Below are positions 44,870-57,086 of a DNA stretch of 64,000 bases, one piece after another. Made by a program: the position numbers and the translations under genes. How positions within the stretch are numbered: position 1 is the stretch's first letter; each line of letters starts with the position of its first letter. This DNA is from Pisaster brevispinus. Lineage: Eukaryota > Echinodermata > Asteroidea > Forcipulatida > Asteriidae. Under the pieces are notes generated by a model. That model saw only the letters and a list, made by a program, of their open reading frames with translations, made no database searches and was not told the DNA's origin. The stretch is from assembly GCA_023634235.1 (NCBI GenBank), contig JAMKCF010000001.1, positions 12,968,258 to 13,032,257 of the forward strand, written 5' to 3'.

Positions 44870-47077
44870 CCTGACATGAAAAATTAAATGTATCATCTGC
44901 ATCTGCATCTGCATAAATACTGTTCAAAACTCCTAGTTGCTTGGTAGCCGTTGGAGTAATCCGAGCAGGATTGTGAGTGCGCATAAGGTGATTACTTTCT
45001 TAGGTGCTTTTGTAGTTCTTGTTTGAAAACTTGTTGATCGGTTGTGGACGTTACATTGATGGGAAGTGAGTTCCAGTCGGTTACTGTTCTGGGGAAAAAT
45101 GAGAACTTATAGCAGTCCTTTCTTGCTGGTATTCTGATAAATGTGGTTTAATTGGATGATCTCAAGGAGCGTGTGGTCGGGCGTAAGATGGTTTTCGCCG
45201 GGATGGAGAGGTGACCGTGGAGTGAGTTGTGTAGGATGATTAATCGGTGCTCTTTTCTCCTGAGTGCTAGTGGGACCTAGTTCAGTGAAGCAAGCATAGC
45301 TGATGGACTGCTTTGATAGTTGTAATCGTTGAAAACGAATCTGGCTCTTCTACGTTGAACGCCTTCAATCTGAGTTATTTGTTCCTGTGTATATGAGTCC
45401 CAGGCTGCTGAGCTGTACTCAAGATGCGGTCTGACAAAAGTTGTAAAAGCTGTGGCCTTGGTTTTCCTTGAGCAGAATGATGTTACAACGTAGAAAGCCC
45501 AAGCTGCGGTTTGCTGATGAAGTAATTTTGTTGACATGTTGATTCCATTTCAGAGTATTGGTGATGTCGACGCCCAGATATGTGTGACTAGAAGTTTCTT
45601 GGAGAGTGGTGGTGCCAAGCTTGTATTCGTAGGTCGATGGGTTCTTGGAGTGGGTAATTTTCATGACGAAACATTTGTCCACATTAAACTCCATCTGCCA
45701 GGTCTTTTCCCATTTGCAAAGAGTGTCAAGGTCTTGTTGTAATCGCTCCGAGTCCTCCGGCTTCTCGATTGTTCTATAGAGGATGCAGTCGTCAGCAAAG
45801 AGTCTAACGGATGAAGTGATGTTACAGGGCAGATCGTTTATAAACAACAGAAAGAGTAAAGGCCCTAGGGCCGTGCCTTGAGGGACTCCCGAGTCTACGT
45901 GTACCCACTCTGAGTGACTTCCATCGACGACTACTCGTTGGTGGCGATCTTTGGCGGATAGGAACAGGTCTAATGTATTGTTCTGTCTAGTTGGTTTGTC
46001 GATCATTTGTTCGAAGCCTTTGTCGTTGATGATGTTAATAAATTCATGGGACAGACCTGGTTTGTACCCTCCTGGTGTAGTTGAAACAAAATCCCAGTTG
46101 ATCCCGGGAAGTTAAAGTCGCCTGCAAGCCATGCCTGCTGGCCTTTGGACATGTTGATTTTATCTAATGACTGGCGAAGCTGCTTCAGATACTCATACTC
46201 TGGGAGGGCAGTGATCTGGGGTCTGTAAAAGGCACCGATAAGTAGGTGACCATCTCAGAGTCACTATCTAGATCCTTTCTATGTGAACCAACAAGGTCTC
46301 CCTTGAGTGCGATTAGTACGCCTCCCCTGTTAACGTCACGATCTTTCATGGTAATGTTGTAGTCGGGAGGGAAGAATTCACTTGAATGATTTGAGCCATC
46401 TATATGGGTTTCCGTGCCCATGACAATATCTGGCTGGTAGTTATCCAAGAAAGATTGAAGCAGCGCTTTTTGGTGCGTAATCCTTGGAAGTTGACAACAA
46501 TCTTTAGGTGATTCCGCATTGTGGCTTTTGGCTTCCTTTGATTGGGGTTGTTTGCTGTGTTGCTGGTTGTAGCTTCTGGTGACGAGGAGGCAAGTGGTGG
46601 TGGAATATTTGCTTCGTCGTCAAGGCTGCTGAAGCTATTAGACAAATTGATTGGGTCTTATGTGCTAAACGATTTGGAAAAGTTTGGCATGTTGCAATTT
46701 AAGCAAGTCCATGATATGTTGCTATATCCCAAGGCTTCATATACAAGGGTATTCATACTCATGCAACTGGCGTGGAGCCATTGATCGCATTCATCACACT
46801 GAACAGCCCTTTCCTCCCATGTGCATGGCTGGTGACATAACTGGCATGGGAATAAAGGATTATCACTTGAGTTGCTATGGAGACTGGTGTGGGAGGTTGG
46901 TCCAGGGTTAATTTCTGTGCCCCCTGAATGAGCAATGATTATGATACAGTAATACACAAGATACAGTTTGCGGTTGATGCCATTCAACTTCATGTTGCAG
47001 GATGTAGTTAACTTCATTTTCTTACGTAGAGCCGGTAGAAACTTGTATGCAAAATATTTGTGAGCATTAGTGAACAA
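44870..47077 (-). pseudogene. non-LTR retrotransposon with PHD finger, internally deleted
   Basis: From 47077 downward the frame contains a 2A-like GGTEINPGP (46924-46898) and then a PHD zinc finger with C4HC3 spacing (PCQLC, CDEC, WLHASC, WTCLNC; 46850-46690). It continues with an APE endonuclease start (NFQGLRTKK, IVMGTETHID, RGGVLIALKG; 46500-46270), then DKPTRQNNTLDLFLSAKDRH and reverse transcriptase SGVPQGTALGP, VRLFADDCILY, YLGVDI (45990-45470). The tail is at 45537-45277. Several frameshifts separate these. The endonuclease end runs directly into the VPQG region, so the reverse-transcriptase fingers are deleted. The 3' end carries a gcagat repeat (44895-44915), typical of related LINEs. 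Confidence 0.75.
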
Positions 47078-48298
47078 AGACGTGCCACAACTCTATGCCA
47101 GAGGTCGAAATAACTGGGTACTGAATAAACTGAATTAGCGTAACTAGTATTGCTGTTGGTAAGATGTCGATCCCAAGTTCTGCACTGTTATTTGGTAGAG
47201 TAGTCACTGCCAATATTGCGACATAAATAGTATAAATGGACTCACAGTAGTTGCAGTTGTCATGGTTGACAAATAAAGCATGTACACAGGTCACCAATCC
47301 AACCAAGCAAGACTAAACCTCACGCCCGACCGGCCCCAAGATGTTTACGCCATCAGCGATTCCCCCGAGGTCGCCATGTTGAATCGATGAGGACAAATAG
47401 GACGGGGTGGTGACTGGAAACAGGTGGTGAAACTCGCAAAAGATGTATGCTGGAGTCTGTAAACTAGACCCCAATTGTTCCTTGGTGTTCCAGGAAGCAC
47501 TTACTTGGTGGATGCAATTACCAAACTTAATGGAAAAGGCAGGGTTGTCCAGAGATTTTGAAGTAGCAGGTGAAAAAATTTAAGTAGCCGGTTTTGTCAA
47601 AGGTCTGGAATGAACGAGTGCGTACAGCAAAGTGTTGTCCTTTCGGCGTGGGGTCCGAGCCCTTGGGCGGGCCCCGGAAATTTTTGATTCTAGATGCTCT
47701 ATGGTGCAATCAAAGCAATTTCTGGAGTCACCCATTGAATAATTTTTTCCTTTAAAAATCATCACATTTTTTGTCAGATTGACTCCTGAATCTGCCATAA
47801 ATTTTGATTTCATTGAAGTATTTTTATGTTTTCCATGCCAGTTGGGAAGGGTTGAATAAAAAAACATAATATCCTTGGAATGCTTTTGCTTTTTTTATTA
47901 CATGCTCACTGCTTAACATGGGTATTGTTGATACTTAATCTTTAATATGCTGTACTTGGCTTTTTGTGCAATTTTAAACCATAACCATGATACATGTAAT
48001 TTGTGGCAAAGTAAGAACCACTCACATTTAATTTACGTAACTGGGTTGAAATGGGTGTGAGTATGATAACTGATTAATTGAAAGGAATAATGAAAAGAGA
48101 CTAAACTTTACTGTGACTGCATTCAGTATGAAGTTATGGATGCCTACATTTTCATCTCTTTATGAGCATAATAAAGAACTTAACCTTATCTATTTGGTTG
48201 GGTTAATTACACTAAAATGTCTCAGTAGATTTACTAGACATTAATGGTGCATTAATATGTAGGGTCACTGATGACGGGCATGCTGATGTGAGTGTTAA
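47078..48298. other. noncoding: LINE 5' region and hAT 3' flank
   Basis: 47078-47480 may be the 5' UTR of the LINE. A minus frame at 47580-47867 is polar (RPRARTPRRKDNT) but has no partner. No gene can be defended. Confidence 0.35.
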
Positions 48299-50482
48299 TC
48301 ATCCACCTGTGTCTATTTCTGCATTTGCCGTGTCTCCCATACAAATGGCCTCTAAAGCATTCAAACACTGGTTTCCATCAGTGGCAACTGATTCTTTGCC
48401 GACCTGTACGTTTTCACCATTGAGCATATTGAGCTGAGTCTTTTCGTCTTCATCTGCAATGTTAACTTGAGCTCCAAAATCAACCATGGAAGCTGTATAA
48501 AGGCTGTCTGTATGTTCTGACCCTCCAACTTTTGGCAGATTTTTCAGAGGTGGCAGGTTGCGGGTGTGTGTTTTCCTCCAGATAGTTGAAGCTTCCATCA
48601 GCATGGTCTTGGTTTCTTGTGCTTGGTGGAGTGAGCCATTCAGGGATATATGGAGCAAACTGGAAAACATATCATTTTGTAATCTGTTTCTCAGCCTTGT
48701 TTTTATCCTCTTTACCGCACTTGCTCCTCTTTCAACTACCGCATTGGACAGTGGCTGCGTGAGACATTTGTGCTGCATCTACAATTCAAGAGAATGCAAC
48801 TTGATGGCTGGCCTGTTCTTTCACTATCTTGCGTAGAACAAACTCTGTCGGAGAAGGGCCTCCTCCACCCCCTCTCAGGATGCCAGATGGACACTCCCAT
48901 GCTGCCATGACATATTTGAAGTTTTGCCACTGAGCAATGACTTGGTCTCTGTCAAATTTGAACTGGTCAGAGAGCCTTTCCATCTTTTCTACCCCATATG
49001 AACTGAAGTCTTGATCTGATGTCTTCGGAAGGCACGTGATGTCGAAAATGGAAAATGCCTCAAAAACAGATGATGCTTCTTGAAATCTCCTATCTAGATT
49101 TTCCTCAAGAGCTATGGTGTAGTCATCTACCAGCCTTTGCAGTCCTCTTTGAACCTGGTCATTCACATTCAGCTCAAGGTTGGCATATTCCCCACCTGGC
49201 GAGGTTAACTCCAGAAGCTCATCGGCGAGATTTCTGGAAGTTCGTACATCAGCAATATGGTACTTGGTGTATTCCTGAGTTGGCCTGATGGTGGAATAGC
49301 AAGTGTGGTTTTTCTGAAACAGCTTGCTGAGGGCATTGAGGTGCGGAAGCACAGCATTTAGTATGAGTTGGGACCAAACAAAGAAAGCATTGTTGATCCT
49401 GTGAAGGAGTCCATGTGCTGTGGCATCAGTTTCCTTGAACTGCCGTAATGTTTGCATCAGGGCAACCAAGTTCCGACATACACTGGACACACCCTGACCA
49501 GTGGACAGCCACCTTGTCCTGCATGCTTGCTGAACTTTAAATGCGACTGAATTTGTTAGTTTTGCTTCATGATTTCCAGCCAATGTGACTTTATGCAAAC
49601 TCTTGCATACCGTGACGAAGGCAGAACATCTTTTGGGATACTCAAGCCATTTCCACAGCTGACGAAGAGTAACCTCGACTACTGTAACATGCTTGACAGC
49701 ATCATTGGCGTCACCACAAGCAAGAGCAAGCCTATGGTTTATGCAGTGACTTTGAATCATCTTGTTGCAGAGTCGCTGTAGCCTGGCACCCACACCGTTG
49801 TTTTCCAGTCATGACACTAGCGCCATCTAAACCAAAACCACATACAAGAGAGAGATCAAAGCCACAGGCCTTCAGCTCATCAACAATGATCTTAGTGATG
49901 GTCTCAGCATCTGGAGATTCTGATTTCTCAAGAACATCTGTAACTTCAAAGAAGTCAAAATGTGTTTGACCTTCTTCATCCACATACCCAACATATATCA
50001 GTATCTGCTCAATAGTGGCACAGTCTGTGACTTCGTCTACGAGGACACTGAACCACCTTGCATTCTTGACTTTTTGGATGAGTTGATCTTTAATGAGCTG
50101 ACCGAGTAGGAGTTGCATGTCTCTCTGGCTTCGCCTACTTGTATTCTTGAAATCATTCATCTCTTCTACACCAACATGCTTTTCCAGTTCAATCAGAGAT
50201 GGCAGTTTCATGTTGGCCACTTCTTCTTTTCCTAGCCAGTATATGCTTAATAACGCACTGTACAGAATCTTGTCTGCAATCTCATGGGCAGATTTGTGCC
50301 GGTGTGCCAGCGATGAAGTTCTTCTTTCCAGCTCACTAGCAAATGTCTGTACATGTTCGTTTGTACGTGCATGCTCAATGATGGCGCTTCGCTTAAAGTT
50401 TGTGGATGGAGTTCTGTTAAAGATGTTCTGTTTGTTGAATTTGTTCTTTGTGTTATGAATGCGACACAGAAGGCAGAAAATT
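48299..50482 (-). pseudogene. hAT-superfamily transposase (DUF4371-type), main exon
   Basis: After an acceptor (gaagcag before 50482) the frame shows a TTF/BED-like CLLC start, then NFKRSAIIEHARTNEH. It runs in one frame to about 49795 through WFSVLVDEVTD and CGFGLDGASVMTG, which hold the acidic catalytic-region residues. A frameshift in an AAAA run near 49795 moves to frame 49793-48786 (QSHCINHRLALACGDA, CRTRWLSTGQG). Another shift near 48780 leads to the C-terminal hAT dimerisation region, PLSNAVVERGASAVKRIKTR (48754-48695), with a polar tail to 48299. Two frameshifts make it a pseudogene or need checking as assembly errors. Upstream exons are probably at 50905-50828, 56006-55820 and 57562-57454. 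Confidence 0.8.
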
Positions 50483-50827
50483 CTGCTTCAATATAAACCA
50501 ACCACCAAATGCCTGCAAAGATAATAACAAAACCCAGTCTTGAACTAGTACAAAGAAGTTCACTGCTTTTTAAAAACATGTTTTTATTTATTAAATCTTC
50601 CAAAATTACTACTATATAATATTTGGCCAAACCTTCCTTAGGTGTTTTCCCCTTGCAGGTTTTTCCTTAGTTTTTATTTAGAATAAGTTTTCAAATTAAA
50701 TTTTATTGAATTTAAGTCAAGCATAAATTAAATTTACTTCAGTATATAATGTGCTTTAAACGTTGAAGGACTTTAAGGAACTGTGATGAGCCAATGTACA
50801 GAATGCGATTTGACCAAGAATATTCAC
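50483..50827. other. intron of the hAT-type gene
   Basis: AT-rich, with no open frame of note except the reverse of nearby exons. Confidence 0.4.
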
Positions 50828-50905
50828 CTGTATCTTTACGAAATGCAATCTCCTTCTCTGACAACCAGGCATCCAATTTTTTGGCTGGTTTTAAGTTGCG
50901 AGGAA
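50828..50905 (-). CDS. candidate hAT exon
   Basis: Between an acceptor (aatttgacag) and a donor (acag|gtgaat) lies a 78-bp open segment reading PRNLKPAKKLDAWLSEKEIA and continuing FRKDT. Its position just before the CLLC motif and its W/K-rich style fit the N-terminal TTF-type domain of hAT transposases. Phase does not agree with either neighbour, so either one border is wrong or the gene has indels. Confidence 0.35.
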
Positions 50906-51179
50906 CTGTCAAATTGTTATAATTGTGTTTGTTTATTGATCTGGACTTCACTGGACACATTTTGGACCAGATTTTGTAACATTTGTGATATTATTGATAA
51001 AGTTTGATTTTCTAAAAATCACTCAGTGACGCCTTATACATTAGCATTGGGAGACATGTTAGTGTACATCAGTATACCAGTAACTCCTGTGACCAGTCAA
51101 GTGTAGTGCCACCATCACTTCAATAGCCAGCTTATCTATTGTTGTACCCAGAGGACTATTGTACTTTCTCAGTTAGGCC
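50906..51179. other. noncoding, intron or LINE 5' UTR
   Basis: No motif seen. The exact 5' boundary of the following LINE could not be fixed. Confidence 0.3.
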
Positions 51180-51453
51180 TGGGAATGCCTCAACATCTCT
51201 TTGTATCTACAAGTGGATCAAGTGGATCATAGAACGGCTACTCTCCATCTCTTTGTGTTATTACATTGTTTGATCTTGTCATACCTTCTCCATGTAATGG
51301 AGGCAATTCACTCACAGCATGTACTGTATGCCAACTCGGACGTAATCAAACCGAGCTACAAACAGAAGAAACCATGGTTGTTATATCGGCAAGAGACTTA
51401 CTTACTACAGCAACTCGCAGGCCACATTCCGCATGTTGTTACTGCGTGCGGGA

Positions 51454-51477
51454 GACATTGAACTTAATCCTGGACCC
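51454..51477 (+). other. 2A-like ribosome-skipping motif DIELNPGP
   Basis: Encodes D-I-E-L-N-P-G-P, matching the D(V/I)ExNPGP consensus at which ribosomes can skip one peptide bond between Gly and Pro. It follows a hydrophobic LLLRAG run near the start of the LINE frame. 2A-like sequences at this position are known from sea urchin CR1-type elements. Activity here is not shown, and the element itself is dead. Confidence 0.75.
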
Positions 51478-54400
51478 TCAGATAATGAACATATCAACAT
51501 TGACAATTCGACACAACATAAACAAAGATCCTCAAAGATTTGTTACTCCGCAAGGGACCTCACCTGTTTTGATAACGGTAATTTCCTACCTACTAACACA
51601 TGGCACACCTTAAAGACTCTGGGTCTGTGTAGAAAATTACCTACGGGGAACTACAGCTGGAATAAAACGGAAAAATAACTTTTACAATATTCGCTATGGG
51701 AATTGTGAGTCTTTGGCCAACGCATCTACAGAACTGAACAAGGGAGACAAATGTAATGTGTGTGTATTGAATGCACAGTCAATATGCAATAAAGTTGATA
51801 CCCTCACATATTATTTTATTGAAAATAATGTGGATATTGCTGCATTAACTGAGACTTGGCTTAGCAACACTCAGAAACATAGAAAAATAATTGGAGAAAT
51901 CACACTTCCGGGGTACGATTTTGTCCATGTACCTCGCCCTCATAGATCAGGTGGTGGAACTGCTCTCCTTCTTAGAAAAACAATAAAAAGGAGCCCTGTA
52001 TCTTCACAAGATGCTGTGAGTTTTGAAAGTCTGGCATGTGACCAGCAGTTCTCTCAGAACCAGACCCCTGTCAAACTTGTGGTGATCTATCGGCCACCAT
52101 ACTCCCAGAAACATAGTTACATCAAGGACATTCTTTAATGAGTTTGAGGAATACTTGTCATATTTACTTTCATCAGGTAAACAACTTTTAGTTGTGGGTG
52201 ACTTGAATGGACATACTTTGGAATTCGTTATTTCTCGCCTTGAGGATGGTCTTGTGGATTCAGTAATTGTTTCAAACTTCCTTACTGATCATGCTGCTCT
52301 TTTGTGCAAGCTCAATCTATCAAAACCATGTTCATCAAAAAGACTTATTTCCTATCGCATTTTGAAGAAAATTAACCATGAAGATTTCGCAAGAGACATA
52401 CTACAGTCGGACATTAATGACCTCAGCAAAGATAACGCTGATGACTTAGTCCTGCTGTACAACACTACGATGTTTGGTCTGCTAAAAAAACATGCACCTG
52501 TAAAGAAGAGGGAAATTGTCGTTCGACTGTCGAACCCCTGGTTATACTTCGGAAATTACTGAAGCTAAAAGAACACGCAAGCGACTTGAACGACAATGGA
52601 GAAGAACTAGATCTGAAGTTCATCGCCAATTGTTCAAGGACCAACGCCTGCAAGTAACACAATTAATTGAGAGGACCAAGACAGCATACTTTGAAGAATT
52701 AATCTTAAACTGTCAAGATCAAGGACAGCTTTTTAAACAAATTGAAAATCTACTACACCAGAAGGACAAAGGAAAGCTACCATCACATGGGACACAAACA
52801 GAACTGGCTAAACAGTTTTTGAAATATTTCTCAGAAAAGATACTTCACATTCAAGAAACAATTGATGCATCTCATGTGACACAGAATCTCAACGATGACT
52901 ATCACCCTGGTACTGTTGGAACGCCGCACCTGAGAGCGAGGTCCAGAAAATCATTCTTTCTTCTCCATCAAAAACTTGCTCTCTCGATCCTGTTCCTACC
53001 TGAATTTTGAAGAAGCACATCCATCTCCTACTTCCAAGTATTTGTCGTTTCATCAACACATCCCTGAGAGCAAGTACTTTCCCTGTACAGTTTAAAAATG
53101 CCTTGGTTACACCAATTCTCAAAAAACCAAATATTGACTGTGAGGAGTTGAAGAACTATCGACCCATATCGAATCTTCAGTTTATCTCCAAAGTGTAGGA
53201 AAAAGTAGTCGCTTCCTGCCTAACAGATCATCTCACAGACAACCAGCTTTATGAACCACTTCAATCAGCATACAAGAAAAATCATGGCACAGAGACAGCC
53301 CTAATGTGTGTTCATAACGATATCATGCAGGCTTTAGATTGTAAGAAAGCAGTCTTTCTTGTATTACTGGATCTGTCTTCTGCCTTTGATACAATTGACC
53401 ATAGAATACTTATCAAGCGTCTTGAATCTCTTGGAGTTACCGGTCCTGCTCTAGCCTGGTTTGCCTCTTACCTCTGTGGAAGAAGCCATGCAGTCAACAT
53501 TAGCGGTACTGTATCATCCCAGGCTCCAGTTCCATACAGAGTTCCACAAGGGTCAGTGCTGGGTCCTCTTCTCTTCAGCATCTACTCTGCTCCCATCGCA
53601 GGCATAGCCCGCAGACATGGCATCCAGGTTTATATGTATGCTGATGACACCCAACTCTATATTACATTCGACCCCGATCATGAGGATGGAGAACACCAGA
53701 CAAGAAGCAAACTACAGACCTGCATATCAGACATTAAAACATAGATGACTCTTAACTGTTTAAAGTTGAACGATGCAAAAACAGAGCTTCTTATCATATC
53801 ATCCAAAAATAATCAAGCAGAATCAAGGACAAATCCCTCATTGTTGGTGACTCTCGAGTAGCAGCCTCTCCATCGACACGAAATCTTGGTATAATCTTTG
53901 ACCAAACAAATAGGATGGAGTCTCAAGTAAAAAGCACCTGCAAATCTGCATACTTCCAGATTCGAAACATTAGCAGCATCAGGAGGTATCTAAGCGACTC
54001 AGCTGCAAACACTGTTGTGCACGCTTTAATTATGTCAAGACTTGATTATGGAAACTTCCTCACTTACGGCATCAACTCACAGCTCCTTCACAAATTACAA
54101 CTTGTACAGAATGCTACCGCTAGAATGCTCACTCACAACCGGAAATATGAACATAATATAACACCAGTATTGAAGAGTCTGCATTGGCTTCCAGTACGTG
54201 AACGCATAAAGTTCAAGGTACTCTTTATGACATGGAAGGCACTACATGGATCTGCACCACCCTACATTCAGAACCTGCTGAGAGAGTACACACCGTCCCA
54301 GAATTTACGTTCATCATCCCAACACCTGCTAGACTGCCCTCGGACCAAAGCTTCATCTGGAGACGGAACATTTTCATTTACCGCACCCACACTATGGAAC

Positions 54401-54484
54401 ATGTTGCCTCTAAACATTCGAACCTCTCCCACCGCAGATGTCTTTTGTTCTCAACTCAAGACATTTCTATTTAATTTATCATAC

Positions 54485-55655
54485 TGTGGCGGATTTCCCG
54501 CGAGTCTCATTCAAATTCAGAAGTTAGAGAGAGGTTCACCATCTGTAGCGAAAGTCTCCCAAACCCCGAATCCAAATGCTTCCTCGGACCTAGGAAATAC
54601 TTCGAGCAATCTCAGGCCCAGGGATGTGAGCTCGTTTGGAGGAGATTTACCGCCGATTGATAACTGGTTGTCTGGGCACTCTTGGGCAGGGCAGGATAAC
54701 TCACTGGGGGAGGACACGCAAATAAAATGACTCTGGCACAGTTCTGTGTCAATTCTCACTTATTGCCTCCTGGGCAATCCTCTTTATTGCTTCTGTGCAA
54801 TTCTGTCTTTGTTGCCTCTGGGCAACAATCTCTTCGGGAAATTAGATTTCCTTACTCTACCCTTAAACAAACCTTAAACAAGCCTAACAAACCTTGGCTT
54901 CCCGAGTGCACCCTTGTGCAGACGATCCAGTACTACAAAGCAGTTTTAGCGACCAAACGCACGCACTAGCACGCCGACTGTTTACAGTGCCTCTATCTGA
55001 GTTTCCCTCCAGTTGGACTACTCGACTATTAATGAACAGCCACACCAAGACAATCTCTATGATCGCCCCTGTGCCATCCAAGTTCTCTGGGAACTCAACT
55101 ATTAGCCGCCACTTCGTCACAACTATCCTACAAGGTAGCTCAAATCACTGCCCACAATCGCAAAGCAACAATTTACGCACTGACCGTTTACATTGACACT
55201 GTCCACACTGGATCGCTGAACGGAACGCTACACTCAGCAAGTTACACAGTTTACAGGATTCGGAAGTAGGTCGGGGGCAGCAATGTGCGTCCGGCTGAAC
55301 CGCAACGGCAAACTACACTCACCCGGTGTTCTTATTGAAGCTGACCCACAGAAACACGTCTTGTTTGTTTGCTTGCAAAAATCACTCTGCCAGGCCGGGC
55401 GGCCACGCCCGGACAAGCCACGCTGCAGCACTTGGCCTGGACACACCCAGGCATCATCCAACCACCAATGATCGGACAACGCCTGCCTGTATCCATGCCA
55501 AGAGCACGCTCTCGGCAGCTGCTCGCGCTGGATTGGTCACTGAGACCTGCCACTTACATTGCGCTCTCCTCCACCCTACTTCCAGACAGAAGGTTCAAGA
55601 ACCTTACCAAATAAAGGAAGATTAGACTCGTGTCGGTCCACCCAATCTCGTCACA
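54485..55655. mobile_element. solo LTR, 1171 bp, inserted in the LINE
   Basis: Begins TGTGGCG and ends CGTCACA, imperfect inverted repeats with TG...CA ends, flanked by the duplication ATAC (54481-54484 and 55656-55659). A 4-bp duplication is typical of many Ty3/gypsy elements. It contains an aataaa-type signal (54720). No internal coding region, so it is a solo LTR. It differs in sequence from the LTR at 34569. Removing it in thought joins the LINE's last codons to a stop just after 55659, which supports the boundaries. Confidence 0.75.
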
Positions 55656-55819
55656 ATACCAATAACTTTTGCACCAGCACCCCGCTTATTGTTTGTCCTG
55701 GAGAGAATTAATTAAGTGCCTCGGAATAGTTTTACTAGATAGACGACGCTATACAAATGCTGGACAAGTAAGTAAGTAAGTAAGTATTCTTCTGGCTGCG
55801 AATGCGATCTTTTTCTTAC

Positions 55820-56006
55820 ATGGGCACATCTGCACACTTCTGGCAACAGGTATAACAACTATGTAAGTGCTGTTGTTGCATTGTATCTGAAAAGTACTCA
55901 TCTAGAAGACTTTTTGCAGATTCTGAAGGCAATGGCTCTGGATATTTTGGAGCAGCTTTGGGGGAGGGGGTACTGGTGGTGGATCGGTCTGTACAGCAGG
56001 AGTTCC
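55820..56006 (-). CDS. candidate exon of the hAT-type gene
   Basis: A 187-bp open segment between a possible acceptor (ataccgag) and a donor (cccat|gtaaga). It enters with two bases, which fits the single base left by the exon at 57562-57454. The product is Ser/Pro-rich (STTSTPSPKAAPKYPEPLPS), then SLLDEYFSDTMQQQ, then a Cys/His cluster (HSCYTCCQKCAD). The cluster loosely resembles the zinc-binding tail of RecQ-like helicases, but that is weak. It abuts the 3' tail of the LINE at 55795. Confidence 0.4.
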
Positions 56007-56379
56007 CTCGGTATTTGATGAGGCACCAATAACAGAGAATGGATATAGTTAGGTAAAAACGAATTATAAGTAACAAATAGTGGGTACAGAAAAAAAAGAG
56101 AAAAAAATGATGTTTCAGATAAAAATAACAAAAAAGAAAAAGAAAAGGTAATACAACAATTCCAACTAACTTTTTTTTTATGAAACCAGTGTTCTAATTT
56201 TAAATTTTATGAGTGAACTTTTGAATCACAGATGTATGCAAAATGATAACTTATGCTTCACTCAGTCACTGGATTATTTCTCCCAGGCTCAAGGACAGTG
56301 ACAAGTGAATTCTCCGAATGGAGAATGCCCTCCCCAGAAAAAATCGAACTTTAAACTGATCTCACACTTCACAGGAACG
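56007..56379. other. noncoding, probably intron
   Basis: AT-rich, nothing recognised. Confidence 0.35.
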
Positions 56380-56700
56380 TTTGTATAATTCCACTGTTTA
56401 CAATAAGAACTCCAAAATATCCCCTTTCAAATTATTATGTGGTATATTTATTTTCAAAAACGGTGAAAGAAACTGTCTACCATTCCAATCAAAACAAAAA
56501 GCCAGCACATGTCAACAAACTTTCCAGGTTTAACGGTAGAACAGAGGGTCACAAAACCAGCTCATGAAATCATAAAGGTACCGCGCGCCGCCACTTTTCT
56601 TTAGAGTTGAAACAATGTATAACAAACTGCAGAGGACTAAGATAAGGAGTGTCAATCATTCCCATACACAAGGAGGCACCGCGCACCTCCACCTTTCTTG
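56380..56700. repeat. dispersed repeat related to 2600-3620
   Basis: Shared strings include accattccaatcaaaac, ttcaaattatt, gcagaggactaagataa/gcagaggattaagataa and gtgtcaatcattc/gtgtcagtcattc, in the same order as at 2630-3600. Here a ccgcgc-containing phrase occurs twice (56580 and 56687). The class is unknown. Confidence 0.5.
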
Positions 56701-56980
56701 TTTTAACAAGCGCGGCAAAAATGGGCCTTACCACTTTACAAAAGGGTTTACCAAAATATATTTATAAATTTTGAAAAAAACATGTGCAGTAAAGACGTAA
56801 CTTAAAGTGAACTTGAAATTAATTATGATTATATTAATTAGATTTAAACGCAAAGGCTGTTTAATTTACATAAAATAAGCCTTTGGAAGTCCTGTAAAAA
56901 ATCATTTGTTTCCCCCTTTCAGTAAAAAGGTATGAGCCAGTGAAACCGTGCAGCAGAGCATGCATTACGCACAGTGCTTA
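56701..56980. other. noncoding stretch
   Basis: Nothing recognised. Confidence 0.35.
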
Positions 56981-57086
56981 TACCCCCATCACATCGAACT
57001 CGTTCTCACCAAGTTCTGAAAAATGTAGTCTTGGTGCAAGACGTTTTTCAGAATGTAGTGAGAATGAGTTCGGTGTGATGGCGGTA
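56981..57086. mobile_element. foldback MITE with TA duplication
   Basis: The whole segment folds on itself. CCATCACATCGAACTCGTTC (from 56986) pairs with its near-complement ending at 57081, followed by ttctgaaaaa with tttttcagaa. The centre is GTCTTG-gtg-CAAGAC. The arms differ at only a few positions. TA lies at both outer edges (56981-56982, 57085-57086), the target site of Tc1/mariner-type elements. A structured RNA precursor is the alternative. Confidence 0.65.

Larger units (their letters stand above)
51180..55795 (+). pseudogene. CR1/L2-type LINE with 2A motif, interrupted by a solo LTR
   Basis: The 5' part encodes LLLRAGDIELNPGP (51436-51477). An APE endonuclease follows (VLNAQSICNKVD, LTETWL, GYDFVHVPRPHRSGGGTALL, VVIYRPPYS; 51755-52100), shortened after VVGDLNG near 52205. 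The reverse transcriptase starts with ELKNYRPISNLQF (53145) and continues with LLDLSSAFDTIDH, YRVPQGSVLGP, YMYADDTQLYITF (53634-53672) and HWLPVRERIKF (54184). Stops or shifts occur near 51675, 52135, 52560, 53008, 53199, 53745 and 53860. The coding end is split at 54484 by the LTR at 54485-55655, and the 3' UTR resumes at 55656. It ends in an (aagt)n tail (55768-55788). It lies between exons of the minus-strand hAT gene. Confidence 0.85.

Noticed and set aside
55820..56006. RecQ helicase zinc-binding tail
   Set aside because: Only a Cys cluster (CYTCCQKC) supports it. Helicase motifs are absent nearby, and phase fits the hAT-type gene better.
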